Assembly: GCF_014750685.1 (NCBI RefSeq)
Contig: NZ_JAAXGE010000007.1
Location: 186,001 to 250,000, forward strand
Direction: 5' to 3'
Source: Bacteroides sp. GM023
GTDB taxonomy: Bacteria; Bacteroidota; Bacteroidia; Bacteroidales; Bacteroidaceae
Length of the DNA stretch: 64,000 nucleotides
Part shown: in pieces, positions 34,433 to 43,140 of the stretch
Numbering within the stretch: position 1 is the first letter of the stretch
Layout: each line of letters opens with the position of its first letter
Position numbers and translations under genes: made by a program
Notes under the pieces: model-generated
What the model was told of the DNA's origin: nothing
Databases searched by the model: none
The model's input: the letters and a program-made list of their open reading frames with translations, nothing else

Positions 34433-36175
34433 ATGAAAAGTTATAATATGAGAACATTAAAAATGATTTTGTCAGGCTGGCAATCAGTAAGCTTAGTCGT
34501 ATTTATTATGCTGTTTTTTAATATGGAGGTAAGTGGCAAGGGTAAAATAACGAAAAATGCTCCTGTCTTTACGCAATTTATTTATCAGGGGGAGGATGCT
34601 ATTTATCAAAATAATCCTTTAAAGCCGGGTGAGTTTTACAACCCTATTTTGCAGGGTTGCTATCCCGATCCGAGTATAACGCGGAAAGGTAATGATTATT
34701 ATTTAGTGTGTTCATCCTTTGCCATGTTTCCCGGAGTGCCCATTTTTCATTCTAATGATCTGGTGAATTGGAAACAAATCGGTCATGTGCTCGACAGAAC
34801 CTCACAATTGAAGGTTGAAGATTGTGGTATCAGTGCAGGTGTATATGCTCCTGCAATAAGATATAATCCGAATAATGATACGTTTTATATGATAACCACT
34901 CAATTTTCCGGTGGTTTTGGAAATATGATAGTAAAGACTAAAAAACCGGAAAATGGCTGGAGCGATCCTATCAAACTTCAGTTTGACGGCATTGACCCTT
35001 CTATCTTCTTCGATGATAACGGTAAGGCTTATGTGGTACATAATGATGCTCCTCCTCATGGGGAAGAGCGTTACTCGGGACATCGTGTTATAAAAATATG
35101 GGAGTATGATGTGGAGAATGATCAAGTGGTTCCGGGTTCGGATCAGATCATAGTCAACGGTGGAGTCAATATTGAAGAAAAACCGATCTGGATTGAAGCG
35201 CCTCATATTTATAAAAAAAATGGACGTTATTATTTAATGTGCGCGGAAGGAGGAACTGGTGGCTGGCATAGTGAGGTGATTTTTGTGAGCGATCATCCTA
35301 AAGGGCCTTACCAGCCTGCAAACAGCAATCCTATTCTGACTCAACGTTATTTCCCTGCCAACAGAGAGAATAAAGTAGACTGGGCCGGTCACGCGGACTT
35401 AGTGGAAGGACTGGACGGTAAATATTACGGTGTATTTTTGGGAATACGCCCCAATGAGAAAAGCAGAGTAAATACAGGACGTGAAACTTTCATTCTGCCG
35501 GTGGATTGGAGTGGAACATTCCCTGTCTTTGAGAATGGACTGGTACCTATGAAACCTACCTTGAAAATGCCTTTGGGAGTAGAGAATCAAACGGGCAAAA
35601 ATGGTTATCTGCCTAATGGGAATTTTGTGTTTGACGATGATTTTTCAACGAAGGCGTTGGACTTTAGATGGATCGGACTTAGAGGTCCTCGTGAAGAATT
35701 CGTAGATATGACAGGCAAAGGTTTACGCATCATTCCTTTCATGACCAATCTTAAGGAAGTGAAACCGACTTCTACCTTGTTTTACCGTCAGCAGCATAAT
35801 CATTTTACCGCCACGGCAACAATGGAGTACAGACCTAAAACAGAGAAAGATTTTGCTGGTATCACTTGCTATCAGAGTGAGCAATACCATTATGTCTTTG
35901 GTATGACTAAAAAAGAAAAAGACTATTATCTGATATTGGAAAGAACGGAAAAGGGACAAACGACAGTTTTAGGTGAAGTGAAAATAGAGACGGAACAACC
36001 TGTGACGCTACAAGTGACAGGTAAGGGAGATGAGTATCGTTTTGACTATTCGACTGACGGGAAGGCGTTTACCAATGTAGGGGGAACCGTTTCCGGTGAT
36101 ATCCTTTCTACAAATGTAGCGGGAGGATTTACGGGAGCGATGATTGGTCTGTATGCAACATCTGCCGGTAATTAA
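34433..36175 (+). CDS. GH43 beta-xylosidase/arabinofuranosidase with C-terminal beta-sandwich
   Basis: 580 residues. A signal peptide or membrane anchor lies near residues 18-35 (SVSLVVFIMLFFNMEVSG). The five-bladed GH43 propeller has the catalytic triad visible: base Asp79 in GCYPDPSI, modulator Asp188 in GIDPSIFFDD, and acid Glu255 in WIEAPHIYKKNGRYYL. A C-terminal beta-sandwich (about 400-575, DDDFSTKALDFRWIGLRG to GLYATSAG) is of the kind found in XynB-like xylosidases. It likely releases xylose from xylo-oligosaccharides. It shares its architecture with the GH43 at 43141 and is expressed from its own predicted HTCS-controlled promoter. Confidence 0.92.
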   Translation: MKSYNMRTLKMILSGWQSVSLVVFIMLFFNMEVSGKGKITKNAPVFTQFIYQGEDAIYQNNPLKPGEFYNPILQGCYPDPSITRKGNDYYLVCSSFAMFPGVPIFHSNDLVNWKQIGHVLDRTSQLKVEDCGISAGVYAPAIRYNPNNDTFYMITTQFSGGFGNMIVKTKKPENGWSDPIKLQFDGIDPSIFFDDNGKAYVVHNDAPPHGEERYSGHRVIKIWEYDVENDQVVPGSDQIIVNGGVNIEEKPIWIEAPHIYKKNGRYYLMCAEGGTGGWHSEVIFVSDHPKGPYQPANSNPILTQRYFPANRENKVDWAGHADLVEGLDGKYYGVFLGIRPNEKSRVNTGRETFILPVDWSGTFPVFENGLVPMKPTLKMPLGVENQTGKNGYLPNGNFVFDDDFSTKALDFRWIGLRGPREEFVDMTGKGLRIIPFMTNLKEVKPTSTLFYRQQHNHFTATATMEYRPKTEKDFAGITCYQSEQYHYVFGMTKKEKDYYLILERTEKGQTTVLGEVKIETEQPVTLQVTGKGDEYRFDYSTDGKAFTNVGGTVSGDILSTNVAGGFTGAMIGLYATSAGN

Positions 36176-36333
36176 TTAGAAAAATATATCTTCTTTATTA
36201 GTTTCTCTCACTGTAAATGTGCTGAATTAAAGTAAAATACATAAATGGTATTGTATATAAAATTATCAATTTTATTCATGTGGAATTAAATAAGTTAATG
36301 GACATTATACGAATAATCATAAATTAAAATATT

Positions 36334-37761
36334 ATGAAGATTTTTTCTGAAATATTTATCGTACTGTTGTTTACTCCTTTTATGTTGCATGCAAATGTGA
36401 TGAATAGCAATAACAGAAAACAAAAGGATAAGCCGCGTATCGTCGTACTGACCGATATTGCGCCAGGCAATATTGAACCGGATGATATGGAATCAATGAT
36501 ACGCTTATTGGTACATTCTGATTTGTTTGAGATTGAGGCTCTAATAGCTACAAGCGGGTGGAATAATAGTGGTGGAGATTATCCGCGTGAATGGATGGAT
36601 AGTTTGCTAGTATGTTTGAGTGCTTATGAAAAGGACTTGCCAAACCTAATGAAACGATCCGGGCAAACATCATTTCTGTCGTTGGAAGAAGAGGAAAAAT
36701 CGCAGAAGATAGGTTATTGGCCAAGTTCTGTCTACTTGCGTAGTCGTACTATGTCAGGCAGTCAGGGATTGGGTTTTGCAAGAATAGGTAGCAATAACGA
36801 TTCTGAAGGTAGCGATTATATCATCCGGCTTTTGCAAGAGAACGATAATCGCCCGCTGTGGATATTGGCATGGGGGGGAGCTAACACACTGGCACAGGCT
36901 GTTTGGAAAATGCAACAGCAGTATAGCGAAACTCAATGGAAAGGTATGATGGAGAAACTGCGTGTTTATACTATTACTGACCAAGATGTGGGTTGGGGAG
37001 AACGGAACAACCATCTCATCAGTTCGCACTACTGGCTGCGTAAAGAGTGTGGTAAATCGCTTCGTTTCATTTGGGATGAGAGTGCTTGGCTGACACAGAA
37101 CGAGATAGGTAGCAAGAATTGGAATGAATATGCTAAACACATACAGGGACATGGGCACTTAGGTCGTATTTATCCTAAAAATAAGTGGGGAGTGGAAGGA
37201 GATACTCCTTCATTCCTTCATGTAATGCCTATGGGACTGAATGACCCGTCTGTTTTTGATCATGTAGGTTGGGGAGGCTTTTTTCAATGGGGATTGAGTG
37301 CGGATGGTGAAACCTCGTGTTATACTAACATTGATCCAGAAGTGAAGCGCATATCACGCAAGTATGAAGAGTATTTTTATCCTGCAATTTTTAATAACTT
37401 TGCTGCTCGCATGGACTGGGCAAAAGATGGTAAAGGTAACCGTAATCCCGTTGTTTATATTAATAAGAATAGCCAACCGGACATTATAGATCTTGCAGCT
37501 AAAGCCGGAAAGAAACTGGTAATTAATGCTTCAAAGTCGTATGATCCTGATGGTGATGTTTTGCTGTACAAGTGGTGGGTACTGCCCGAGGCCGGTACAT
37601 ATAAGAAATCTGTAGCTCTTGAAAATGCAGATGCTGACAGGGTGACAGTAACGGTACCTGGTGATTTGGGTAGGGAAACAATACACCTCATTCTGGAAGT
37701 AACTGATACGGGTACGCCTGCCTTGACAGCATATCGGAGAATAGTGATAACAGTACGCTGA
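36334..37761 (+). CDS. DUF1593 (Sde182-like) nucleoside hydrolase-like secreted protein
   Basis: 475 residues with a signal peptide. The N-terminal domain is nucleoside hydrolase-like (RIVVLTDIAPGNIEPDDMESMIRLLVHSDLFEIEALIATSGWN), as in Saccharophagus Sde182-type proteins described as cellulose-binding. A C-terminal immunoglobulin-like domain follows (about 380-475, VINASKSYDPDGDVLLYKWW to AYRRIVITV). It is a frequent member of hemicellulose loci, but its reaction is unknown. The Asp-rich DxxPxNxxPDD loop suggests a glycoside or ribosidic hydrolase fold. No own -7 box is seen in the 158-bp gap upstream, so it is probably cotranscribed with the GH43 gene. Confidence 0.82.
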   Translation: MKIFSEIFIVLLFTPFMLHANVMNSNNRKQKDKPRIVVLTDIAPGNIEPDDMESMIRLLVHSDLFEIEALIATSGWNNSGGDYPREWMDSLLVCLSAYEKDLPNLMKRSGQTSFLSLEEEEKSQKIGYWPSSVYLRSRTMSGSQGLGFARIGSNNDSEGSDYIIRLLQENDNRPLWILAWGGANTLAQAVWKMQQQYSETQWKGMMEKLRVYTITDQDVGWGERNNHLISSHYWLRKECGKSLRFIWDESAWLTQNEIGSKNWNEYAKHIQGHGHLGRIYPKNKWGVEGDTPSFLHVMPMGLNDPSVFDHVGWGGFFQWGLSADGETSCYTNIDPEVKRISRKYEEYFYPAIFNNFAARMDWAKDGKGNRNPVVYINKNSQPDIIDLAAKAGKKLVINASKSYDPDGDVLLYKWWVLPEAGTYKKSVALENADADRVTVTVPGDLGRETIHLILEVTDTGTPALTAYRRIVITVR

Positions 37762-37895
37762 AATAGTAAACATTAATTCTATAATGATGAAAATATATTG
37801 TATATTCTGGAGAGATGGAAAGGCAATTTCTGTAAAATTTTAAATCAAAGAGACACAATTCCGTGAGCAGAGATAGAGAAGGGAATAAAAATAAT

Positions 37896-38097
37896 ATGAT
37901 CTGGTTTAATGCCCCGCATTGGAAATACGAGGACTTTTTCTTTTATGAATTTATGCCTTACATCGAAACTCATTATAGATAAAGTCAGATAATAAATATC
38001 GTTCAATAGCTGGATACTCGATGGGAGGGCATGACTGGTGCTATTGGCGTATAGCGTTGCGTGATGCTATCGTATATGTTTCGCAAAAAATGGAATA
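37896..38097 (+). pseudogene. Remnant of a CE1-type esterase
   Basis: The frame from 37896 reads WFNAPHWKYEDFFFYEFMP and then YIETHYR before a stop. After a frame change KYRSIAGYSMGG appears, the nucleophile-elbow region (GxSxGG) of feruloyl or acetylxylan esterases, followed by a degraded ALRD stretch. Both ends are missing. In intact xylan loci such an esterase would remove feruloyl or acetyl groups. The preceding 37762-37895 shows no clear coding content. Confidence 0.75.
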
Positions 38098-38102
38098 ATA
38101 AC

Positions 38103-38399
38103 AGTACTATTTATGAAAAACCGGTATAGGCTGGAACGATTTCTTCATTTACGGTATATGAGGGTGAGGGGGACAATTATAATTATGAAAAGGGGAAGTC
38201 ATCAAGTTTTGAAATGAAATAGGATGATAAAAATAACATATTGACCCTTTCTGATTGTAAAGGTAAATATCCTGATATGCCTGTATGCCGCAGACTGAAG
38301 TTAGTAAAGGTTGATAAGAAATCAGGAACAGATGTAGAAGAAAATGTCGATGGAAAGGCCGTTGAATATAGAGGAAAACATCTGAAAATAAAAATATGA
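38103..38399 (+). pseudogene. Remnant of the C-terminus of a GH31 glycosidase
   Basis: The frame reads AGTISSFTVYEGEGDNYNYE, then KGKSSSFEMK, a stop codon, and then NNILTLSDCKGKYPDMPVCR and KAVEYRGKHLKIKI with a natural stop at 38397. This is the typical C-terminal beta-sandwich of GH31 enzymes (alpha-xylosidase or alpha-glucosidase). The catalytic domain is absent and two in-frame stops are present, so the gene is dead. Confidence 0.75.
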
Positions 38400-38434
38400 A
38401 ATAGTAGAATCTAAAACCATTTAAAATAAAGAAT

Positions 38435-39766
38435 ATGAGAAATTTAAAATTCCTAGGTGTGTCGTTCCTATTGGCTATGGCTGCCGCCACTTCGGGAGTG
38501 GCACAAAATCCTATTATCCAGACAAAATATACTGCCGATCCGGCTCCGATGGTATATAATGATACAGTTTACCTTTATACCACTCATGATGAGGATGATG
38601 CCGAAGGATTTAAAATGCTGGACTGGCTGCTCTATACATCCACAGATATGGTGAATTGGACCGATCATGGAGCGGTTGCTTCTTTGAAAAGCTTTAATTG
38701 GGTGAAACGCGATAACGGTGCCTGGGCGGAACAGGTGATTGAACGTAATGGTAAATTCTATATGTATTGTCCGATTCATGGTAATGGCATCGGTGTGTTG
38801 GTGGCAGATTCTCCTTATGGTCCTTTCAAGGATCCTTTGAACAAACCGTTGGTGTGGCAAAAGGAGCATTGGGACGATATTGATCCTACCGTGTTTATTG
38901 ACGATGACGGACAAGCTTATATGTATTGGGGGAATCCGAATGTTTACTATGTGAAGCTGAATGAGGACATGATCTCGTATTCAGGAGAAGTTGTAAAATT
39001 GGCTAATAAGCCGCAACATTATCAGGAGGGACCGTGGGTGTATAAGCGTAACGGGCATTATTATATGGCTTTCGCTTCGACTTGTTGTCCGGAGGGGATT
39101 GGTTATGCGATGAGTGATAAGGCTACCGGACCATGGACTACAAAAGGATATATTATGAAACCCACAGAGAGATCCAGAGGTAATCATCCGGGAATTATTG
39201 ATTATAAAGGAGATTCTTATGTGTTTGGACTGAATTATGATTTACTTCATCTTGAGACTTTCGATCATAAGGAACGCCGTTCGACATCTGTTGCAAAAAT
39301 GTATTATAATCCGGATGGAACAATTCAGGAAGTGCCTTATTGGCAGGATACAAAATTGGATCAAATAGAAGATTTCAATCCTTATCGTAGAGTGGAAGCT
39401 GAAACAATGGCTTGGGGATATGGCTTGAAGACCGGAAATTTTGAGAAAGGCGGTTTATATGTGACAGATATTGACAATGACGAATACTTGTGTGTGCGGG
39501 GTGTTGATTTTGGAACAAAAGGGGCGAAGAAGTTTAGTGTCAGTGCCGCTTGTGTTGAAAAAGGAGGAAAAATAGAAATTCGTTTGGACAAGGTGGACGG
39601 TCCGATAGTTGGTAGTGTCAGCGTTTCGCCTACAGGAGGAATGGATATCTATAAATTGATGTCATGCCGGATTAAGGAGGCTAAGGGAGTGCACGACCTT
39701 TATTTTTGCTTTCAAGGAGAGAAAGGGAGAAAGCTTTTTAATTTGGATTATTGGGAGTTTAAATAA
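38435..39766 (+). CDS. GH43 enzyme with C-terminal CBM6, probable alpha-L-arabinofuranosidase
   Basis: 443 residues with a signal peptide ending at GVAQ. The GH43 propeller shows base Asp35 in YTADPAPMVYNDT, modulator Asp150 in DDIDPTVFID, and acid Glu198 in YQEGPWVYKRNGHYYM. A CBM6-like module follows from about residue 315 (FNPYRRVEAETMAWGYGL to LFNLDYWEFK). This two-domain form matches the GH43_29 type, with arabinofuranosidase or xylosidase activity on arabinoxylan. It is a close paralogue of the next gene (39855-41240), indicating tandem duplication. The upstream 600 bp hold only enzyme remnants. Confidence 0.92.
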   Translation: MRNLKFLGVSFLLAMAAATSGVAQNPIIQTKYTADPAPMVYNDTVYLYTTHDEDDAEGFKMLDWLLYTSTDMVNWTDHGAVASLKSFNWVKRDNGAWAEQVIERNGKFYMYCPIHGNGIGVLVADSPYGPFKDPLNKPLVWQKEHWDDIDPTVFIDDDGQAYMYWGNPNVYYVKLNEDMISYSGEVVKLANKPQHYQEGPWVYKRNGHYYMAFASTCCPEGIGYAMSDKATGPWTTKGYIMKPTERSRGNHPGIIDYKGDSYVFGLNYDLLHLETFDHKERRSTSVAKMYYNPDGTIQEVPYWQDTKLDQIEDFNPYRRVEAETMAWGYGLKTGNFEKGGLYVTDIDNDEYLCVRGVDFGTKGAKKFSVSAACVEKGGKIEIRLDKVDGPIVGSVSVSPTGGMDIYKLMSCRIKEAKGVHDLYFCFQGEKGRKLFNLDYWEFK

Positions 39767-39784
39767 CCTCAATGCTATAAGAGT

Positions 39785-39814
39785 AACATCTCCTTTCGGT
39801 TGATAGGAGATGTT
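39785..39814 (+). terminator. Hairpin between the paralogous GH43 genes
   Basis: Perfect 10-bp inverted repeat (AACATCTCCT, 39785-39794 and 39805-39814). The tail is GTTTG, a weak T-run, so it may attenuate transcription or stabilise the upstream message 3' end. Confidence 0.5.
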
Positions 39815-39854
39815 GTTTGAAGGAGCTCATATATCAATTTTAATATTAAACAGT

Positions 39855-41240
39855 ATGCGAATGAAATCTAAATTTGTGGTGGCGGCATTGCTGCTCTTGG
39901 GGACTTTGCCGGATAATCTATCTGCGCAAAATCCGATTGTGCAAACTTGTTATACTACAGATCCTGCCCCTATGGTACATGATGGTACTTTGTATGTCTA
40001 TACAGGGCATGATGAAGATAAGGCCGACTTTTTCTGGATGCAGGAGTGGCGTGTATATTCTACCAAAGATATGGTGAATTGGACCGATCACGGTTCTCCC
40101 CTTGCTATTGAATCCTTCGATTGGGCGGACGACCGTGCCTGGGCAGCACAGTGTATCGAGCGTAATGGAAAGTTTTATTGGTATGTCTGCCTGCACTCTA
40201 AACTGACCAATGCCATGGCAATCGGGGTAGCAGTTGGCGATACTCCTCTAGGGCCTTTTAAGGACGCTATCGGTAAACCGCTTCATGATGGAAGCTGGGA
40301 TTATATTGATCCTACTGTATTTGTGGATGATGATGGGCGTGCTTATTTATACTGGGGGAATCCGAATATCTATTATGCAGAACTGAATGAGGATATGATT
40401 TCACTTAAAGGTGAAGTTACTAAACTGGAACAAACTGTTGAGAGCTTCGGTGCACCTAATCCAGAAAAGCGTATCAAAGATATAAAATACAAGGACAGCT
40501 ATACTGAAGGTCCGTGGCTTCATAAACGGGAAGGAAAGTATTATCTTCTTTATGCAGCTGGAGGTGTACCCGAGCATATTGCTTATTCTATGAGTGACGG
40601 ACCTCTTGGCCCATGGAAATATATAGGTGAAATCATGCCTTTACAAGATACGGGCTCATTTACTAACCATTGTGGAGTAATAGACTACAAGGGTAATTCT
40701 TACTTTTTCTATCACACAGGTAAGTTACCGGGTGGCGGAGGTTTCGGACGAAGTGTGGCGGTAGAACAGTTCAAGTATAATACAGACGGCACATTTCCCA
40801 TAATTAATGCTACCCGGGAAGGGGTATCACCGGTAGGTACACTCAATCCTTACGAACGGGTAGAAGCTGAAACAATTGCATTCTCGGAAGGTGTAAAGTC
40901 CGAAATTAATGCAAAAACAGGGGTGTATATTTCTGAAATTCATAATGGTGATTATACGAAAGTACGCGAAGTGAACTTCGGTGATAAATCTCCCAAACGG
41001 TTCACTGCTACTGTGGCCAGTGCTCTGCGTGGTGGCGTACTTGAAGTACGTACTGATAGTATAAGTGGACCATTAATTGCAGAACTAGCTGCTCCTACAA
41101 CGGGAGGTTGGGAATGCTGGAAGACCTTGCAGACTGATATTGTAAAACCAGTCACAGGAATACAAGATGTTTATTTTGTATTCAAGGGACGGAAAGGTTG
41201 TAAGTTGTTTAATTTTGATTGGTACAAGTTTGGTAAATAA
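39855..41240 (+). CDS. GH43 enzyme with C-terminal CBM6 (paralogue of the preceding gene)
   Basis: 461 residues from the ATG at 39855; another ATG follows at 39861, and an earlier one at 39810 overlaps a hairpin and lacks a signal peptide, so I reject it. The signal peptide ends at LSAQ. The catalytic triad is Asp36 (YTTDPAPMVHD), Asp152 (DYIDPTVFVDD) and Glu218 (YTEGPWLHKREGKYYL). A CBM6-like module follows (LNPYERVEAETIAFSEGV to NFDWYKFGK). It differs from the upstream paralogue by an insertion of about 20 residues before the acid Glu. Likely an arabinofuranosidase on decorated xylan. Confidence 0.92.
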   Translation: MRMKSKFVVAALLLLGTLPDNLSAQNPIVQTCYTTDPAPMVHDGTLYVYTGHDEDKADFFWMQEWRVYSTKDMVNWTDHGSPLAIESFDWADDRAWAAQCIERNGKFYWYVCLHSKLTNAMAIGVAVGDTPLGPFKDAIGKPLHDGSWDYIDPTVFVDDDGRAYLYWGNPNIYYAELNEDMISLKGEVTKLEQTVESFGAPNPEKRIKDIKYKDSYTEGPWLHKREGKYYLLYAAGGVPEHIAYSMSDGPLGPWKYIGEIMPLQDTGSFTNHCGVIDYKGNSYFFYHTGKLPGGGGFGRSVAVEQFKYNTDGTFPIINATREGVSPVGTLNPYERVEAETIAFSEGVKSEINAKTGVYISEIHNGDYTKVREVNFGDKSPKRFTATVASALRGGVLEVRTDSISGPLIAELAAPTTGGWECWKTLQTDIVKPVTGIQDVYFVFKGRKGCKLFNFDWYKFGK

Positions 41241-41248
41241 TTATATAT

Positions 41249-41287
41249 AGAGCAGTGGGCTACTCTTCTTTGTTGCCCAACTGCTCT
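41249..41287 (+). terminator. Rho-independent terminator after the GH43 pair
   Basis: AGAGCAGTGGGC (41249-41260) pairs with GCCCAACTGCTCT (41275-41287), with one bulged base and a 14-nt loop, followed by TTC. It overlaps the 3' end of a convergent regulator remnant and may have served both. Confidence 0.65.
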
Positions 41288-41440
41288 TTCGTATACATCG
41301 AAGGTGGCATTCCATACAGTACCTTAAGCGTAGGTGAAAAAATATTGGGATCGGTAAATCCTGTCAACGTAGCTATTTCGGAGATGAACTATTGTTTTTC
41401 AGACAATAATCGTGATGCTTCTTTCAGGTGTAATGGATAT
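41260..41440 (-). pseudogene. Remnant of an AraC-type HTH (AraC or HTCS C-terminus)
   Basis: On the minus strand the frame reads LKEASRLLSEKQ, a stop, then FISEIATLTGFTDPNIFSPT and LYGMPPSMYTKEQ before the natural stop (41260-41262). This is the second helix-turn-helix and tail of AraC-type domains, like those ending HTCS proteins. One in-frame stop is present and everything N-terminal is lost. Nothing recognisable remains between about 41450 and 41700. Confidence 0.75.
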
Positions 41441-41710
41441 GTTGTAACATTTCCTGATGCATTCTATAGCGGTGTCTAATCTGAATAATAGTGATAACAG
41501 GCAATAGATGTTTTTTTTGAATCTGCGGAAACGAAAGTGTTGGGCTCTGTTTTATAGATAAATAATCATTTTTTTATGCTTCCTACATAAATGTAGGCTT
41601 ATATGTCTTTGTAAATATTGTCGATTGATTGAACTAGTGTATAATTCGTTGTCTGTAGTGAACAGTTTGTTGGATTGTCCATGACATAGTAATGACAATA
41701 AGGTGCCCAG

Positions 41711-42180
41711 TATATTTTTCATAGTCTTATTATATTATTAGCAATCTTTGTAGCCTTATTTTCTCATAGCTCGAAGATAAATGATACGGTTTCTCCTAAT
41801 GGAAAACTAAAGATTACGGTTTTAGCCATGAAAAATAAATCCTACAGTGATGTGGGATTTAGAATAGAATACAAGGATAAATGTATTTTATCCCATTAAA
41901 AATTGGGATTAGAAACTAATAGTCGGATTTACGCTGGTAATTTAAGACTAAAATCTATCTCGGAGGCCCGCTTGGTGATAGATGATTATAAAATGATAAT
42001 CGGTAAGCGCAGGCATTGTGTAAATGAAGCTAACGAACAAGTTTATTATTTAGAGAATGACAAGCAACAAGAGATAGAAATTACTTTCAGGGTGCATATG
42101 ATGGTATAGCTTTTAAGTACAGGCTTACTACAGATACACCTGAAGAATATATCATAAATTGGTTCATAATCAATCCCTAG
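41711..42180 (+). pseudogene. Remnant of a GH97 glycosidase (N-terminal part)
   Basis: A hydrophobic signal-like stretch (HSLIILLAIFVALFSHSS) leads to NDTVSPNGKLKITVLAMKN, then KLGLETNSRIYAGNLRLKSI, KRRHCVNEANEQVYYLEND and, after a frameshift near 42095, YDGIAFKYRLTTDTPEEY. This is the N-terminal beta-sandwich of GH97 enzymes. An in-frame TAA lies at 41897. The catalytic barrel is missing, and the reading ends where the IS256-type relic begins, so an insertion may have killed it. Confidence 0.8.
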
Positions 42181-42204
42181 TTGTAAATTGGTTATATCTA
42201 TTTT

Positions 42205-42990
42205 TTTCAATTATAATAAGAGGCAGGTATGTTGTCTTTTTTATTGCATCATCTGGTGGGAATGAAAGCTTTGATTTGATGTACTTTCTGATTTTCCCAT
42301 TTAGGTTTTTAATGAGATTTGTGGCATAAATGGTTTATCTGATTTCAAGTGTAAACTGGAAAAATATAGTTAAAATCCTCTCAATTATTTCTCCCTGACA
42401 GGATTGCATAAGGATACTTACTATCCTATTTCATTTCCGGATTATTCAGTTTGGTAGGCACTTCTTAATGGGATGTATTATAAATATTCTTCATATCAGT
42501 TATAAACACCTTTTGATCTTTATGAACGACATACCTGCAGGAATTCCTGATTTGATGAATTACGTATATTTGAGGGAGGATTGAGGGAGAATGGTTCGGA
42601 TTGCATCAGTAAGGTCATTCAAGTTTCCATGCAGATAATAAGTATATCATGTATTCCACGGGCTTTCATATTTAGGTATAATAATAGTCGCAAATGCGCT
42701 ATTGCAATCATGAGGAATGTCAATCACTGATTCACAGTGTTTGGTTTGAATCTTCTTGGGGACTTACCATTACGGGAGTAGCCGTTGTTAGTCCTGATAC
42801 AGGATTTTTCTGATAACCTAAATGAGCGTTCAGTTCACCTTCGGTCATTTTCTCCAATATTTGCACATGGAACTACTTGAGGAACTTACTTGCATCGGCT
42901 TCCGTTTTTAAACTGGCTAGAGAAATCTTTGTTCAATACCTCATCCGGCACTACTTTGTTACGTTCTGATATAATCTTAAGCTTTTTACA
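42205..42990 (-). mobile_element. Degraded IS256-family (Mutator-type) transposase
   Basis: Minus-strand fragments in order are: KVVPDEVLNKDFLASFK, ILEKMTEGELNAHLGYQKNP, a badly decayed centre, HQIRNSCRYVVHKDQKVFI followed by TDMKNIYNTSH, and DDAIKKTTYLPL. The HQIRNS...KD.K...D.K.IY pattern is characteristic of IS256-family transposases. Many stops and frameshifts show it is long dead, and no terminal inverted repeats were found by eye. Confidence 0.78.
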
Positions 42991-43035
42991 GTCTTTTGTA
43001 AGAATGAAACGAATCTAAAATAAAATGTAACATCG

Positions 43036-43101
43036 GTTTACATTTTGAAATATGTATGTAACACTGTATAATGTACTTTGTTATAATGGTTTGTATCTTT
43101 G
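43036..43101 (+). promoter_or_regulatory. GH43 promoter with predicted HTCS repeat
   Basis: The -7 box TATCTTTG is at 43094-43101. TGTAACACTG begins at 43057, 37 bp upstream. The -58 position (43036) holds the weaker GTTTACATTT. Another TGTAAC is at 43026 within an inverted repeat (AAAATGTAA, 43022-43030 with 43038-43046). Confidence 0.55.
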
Positions 43102-43140
43102 GATGGATTTTAAAGGATATAATTAAATAATAAAAGTACC

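Noticed and set aside
39810..39854. Upstream start for the second GH43-CBM6 gene
   Set aside because: It begins inside a hairpin and would put 15 residues before the signal peptide; 39855 or 39861 are better starts.
41255..41479. 74-codon plus-strand frame after the GH43 pair
   Set aside because: The minus strand reads as an AraC-type HTH remnant over the same bases, which explains the open frame.
42205..42990. Functional insertion sequence
   Set aside because: Transposase fragments are broken by many stops and frameshifts, and no terminal inverted repeats or target duplication were visible.
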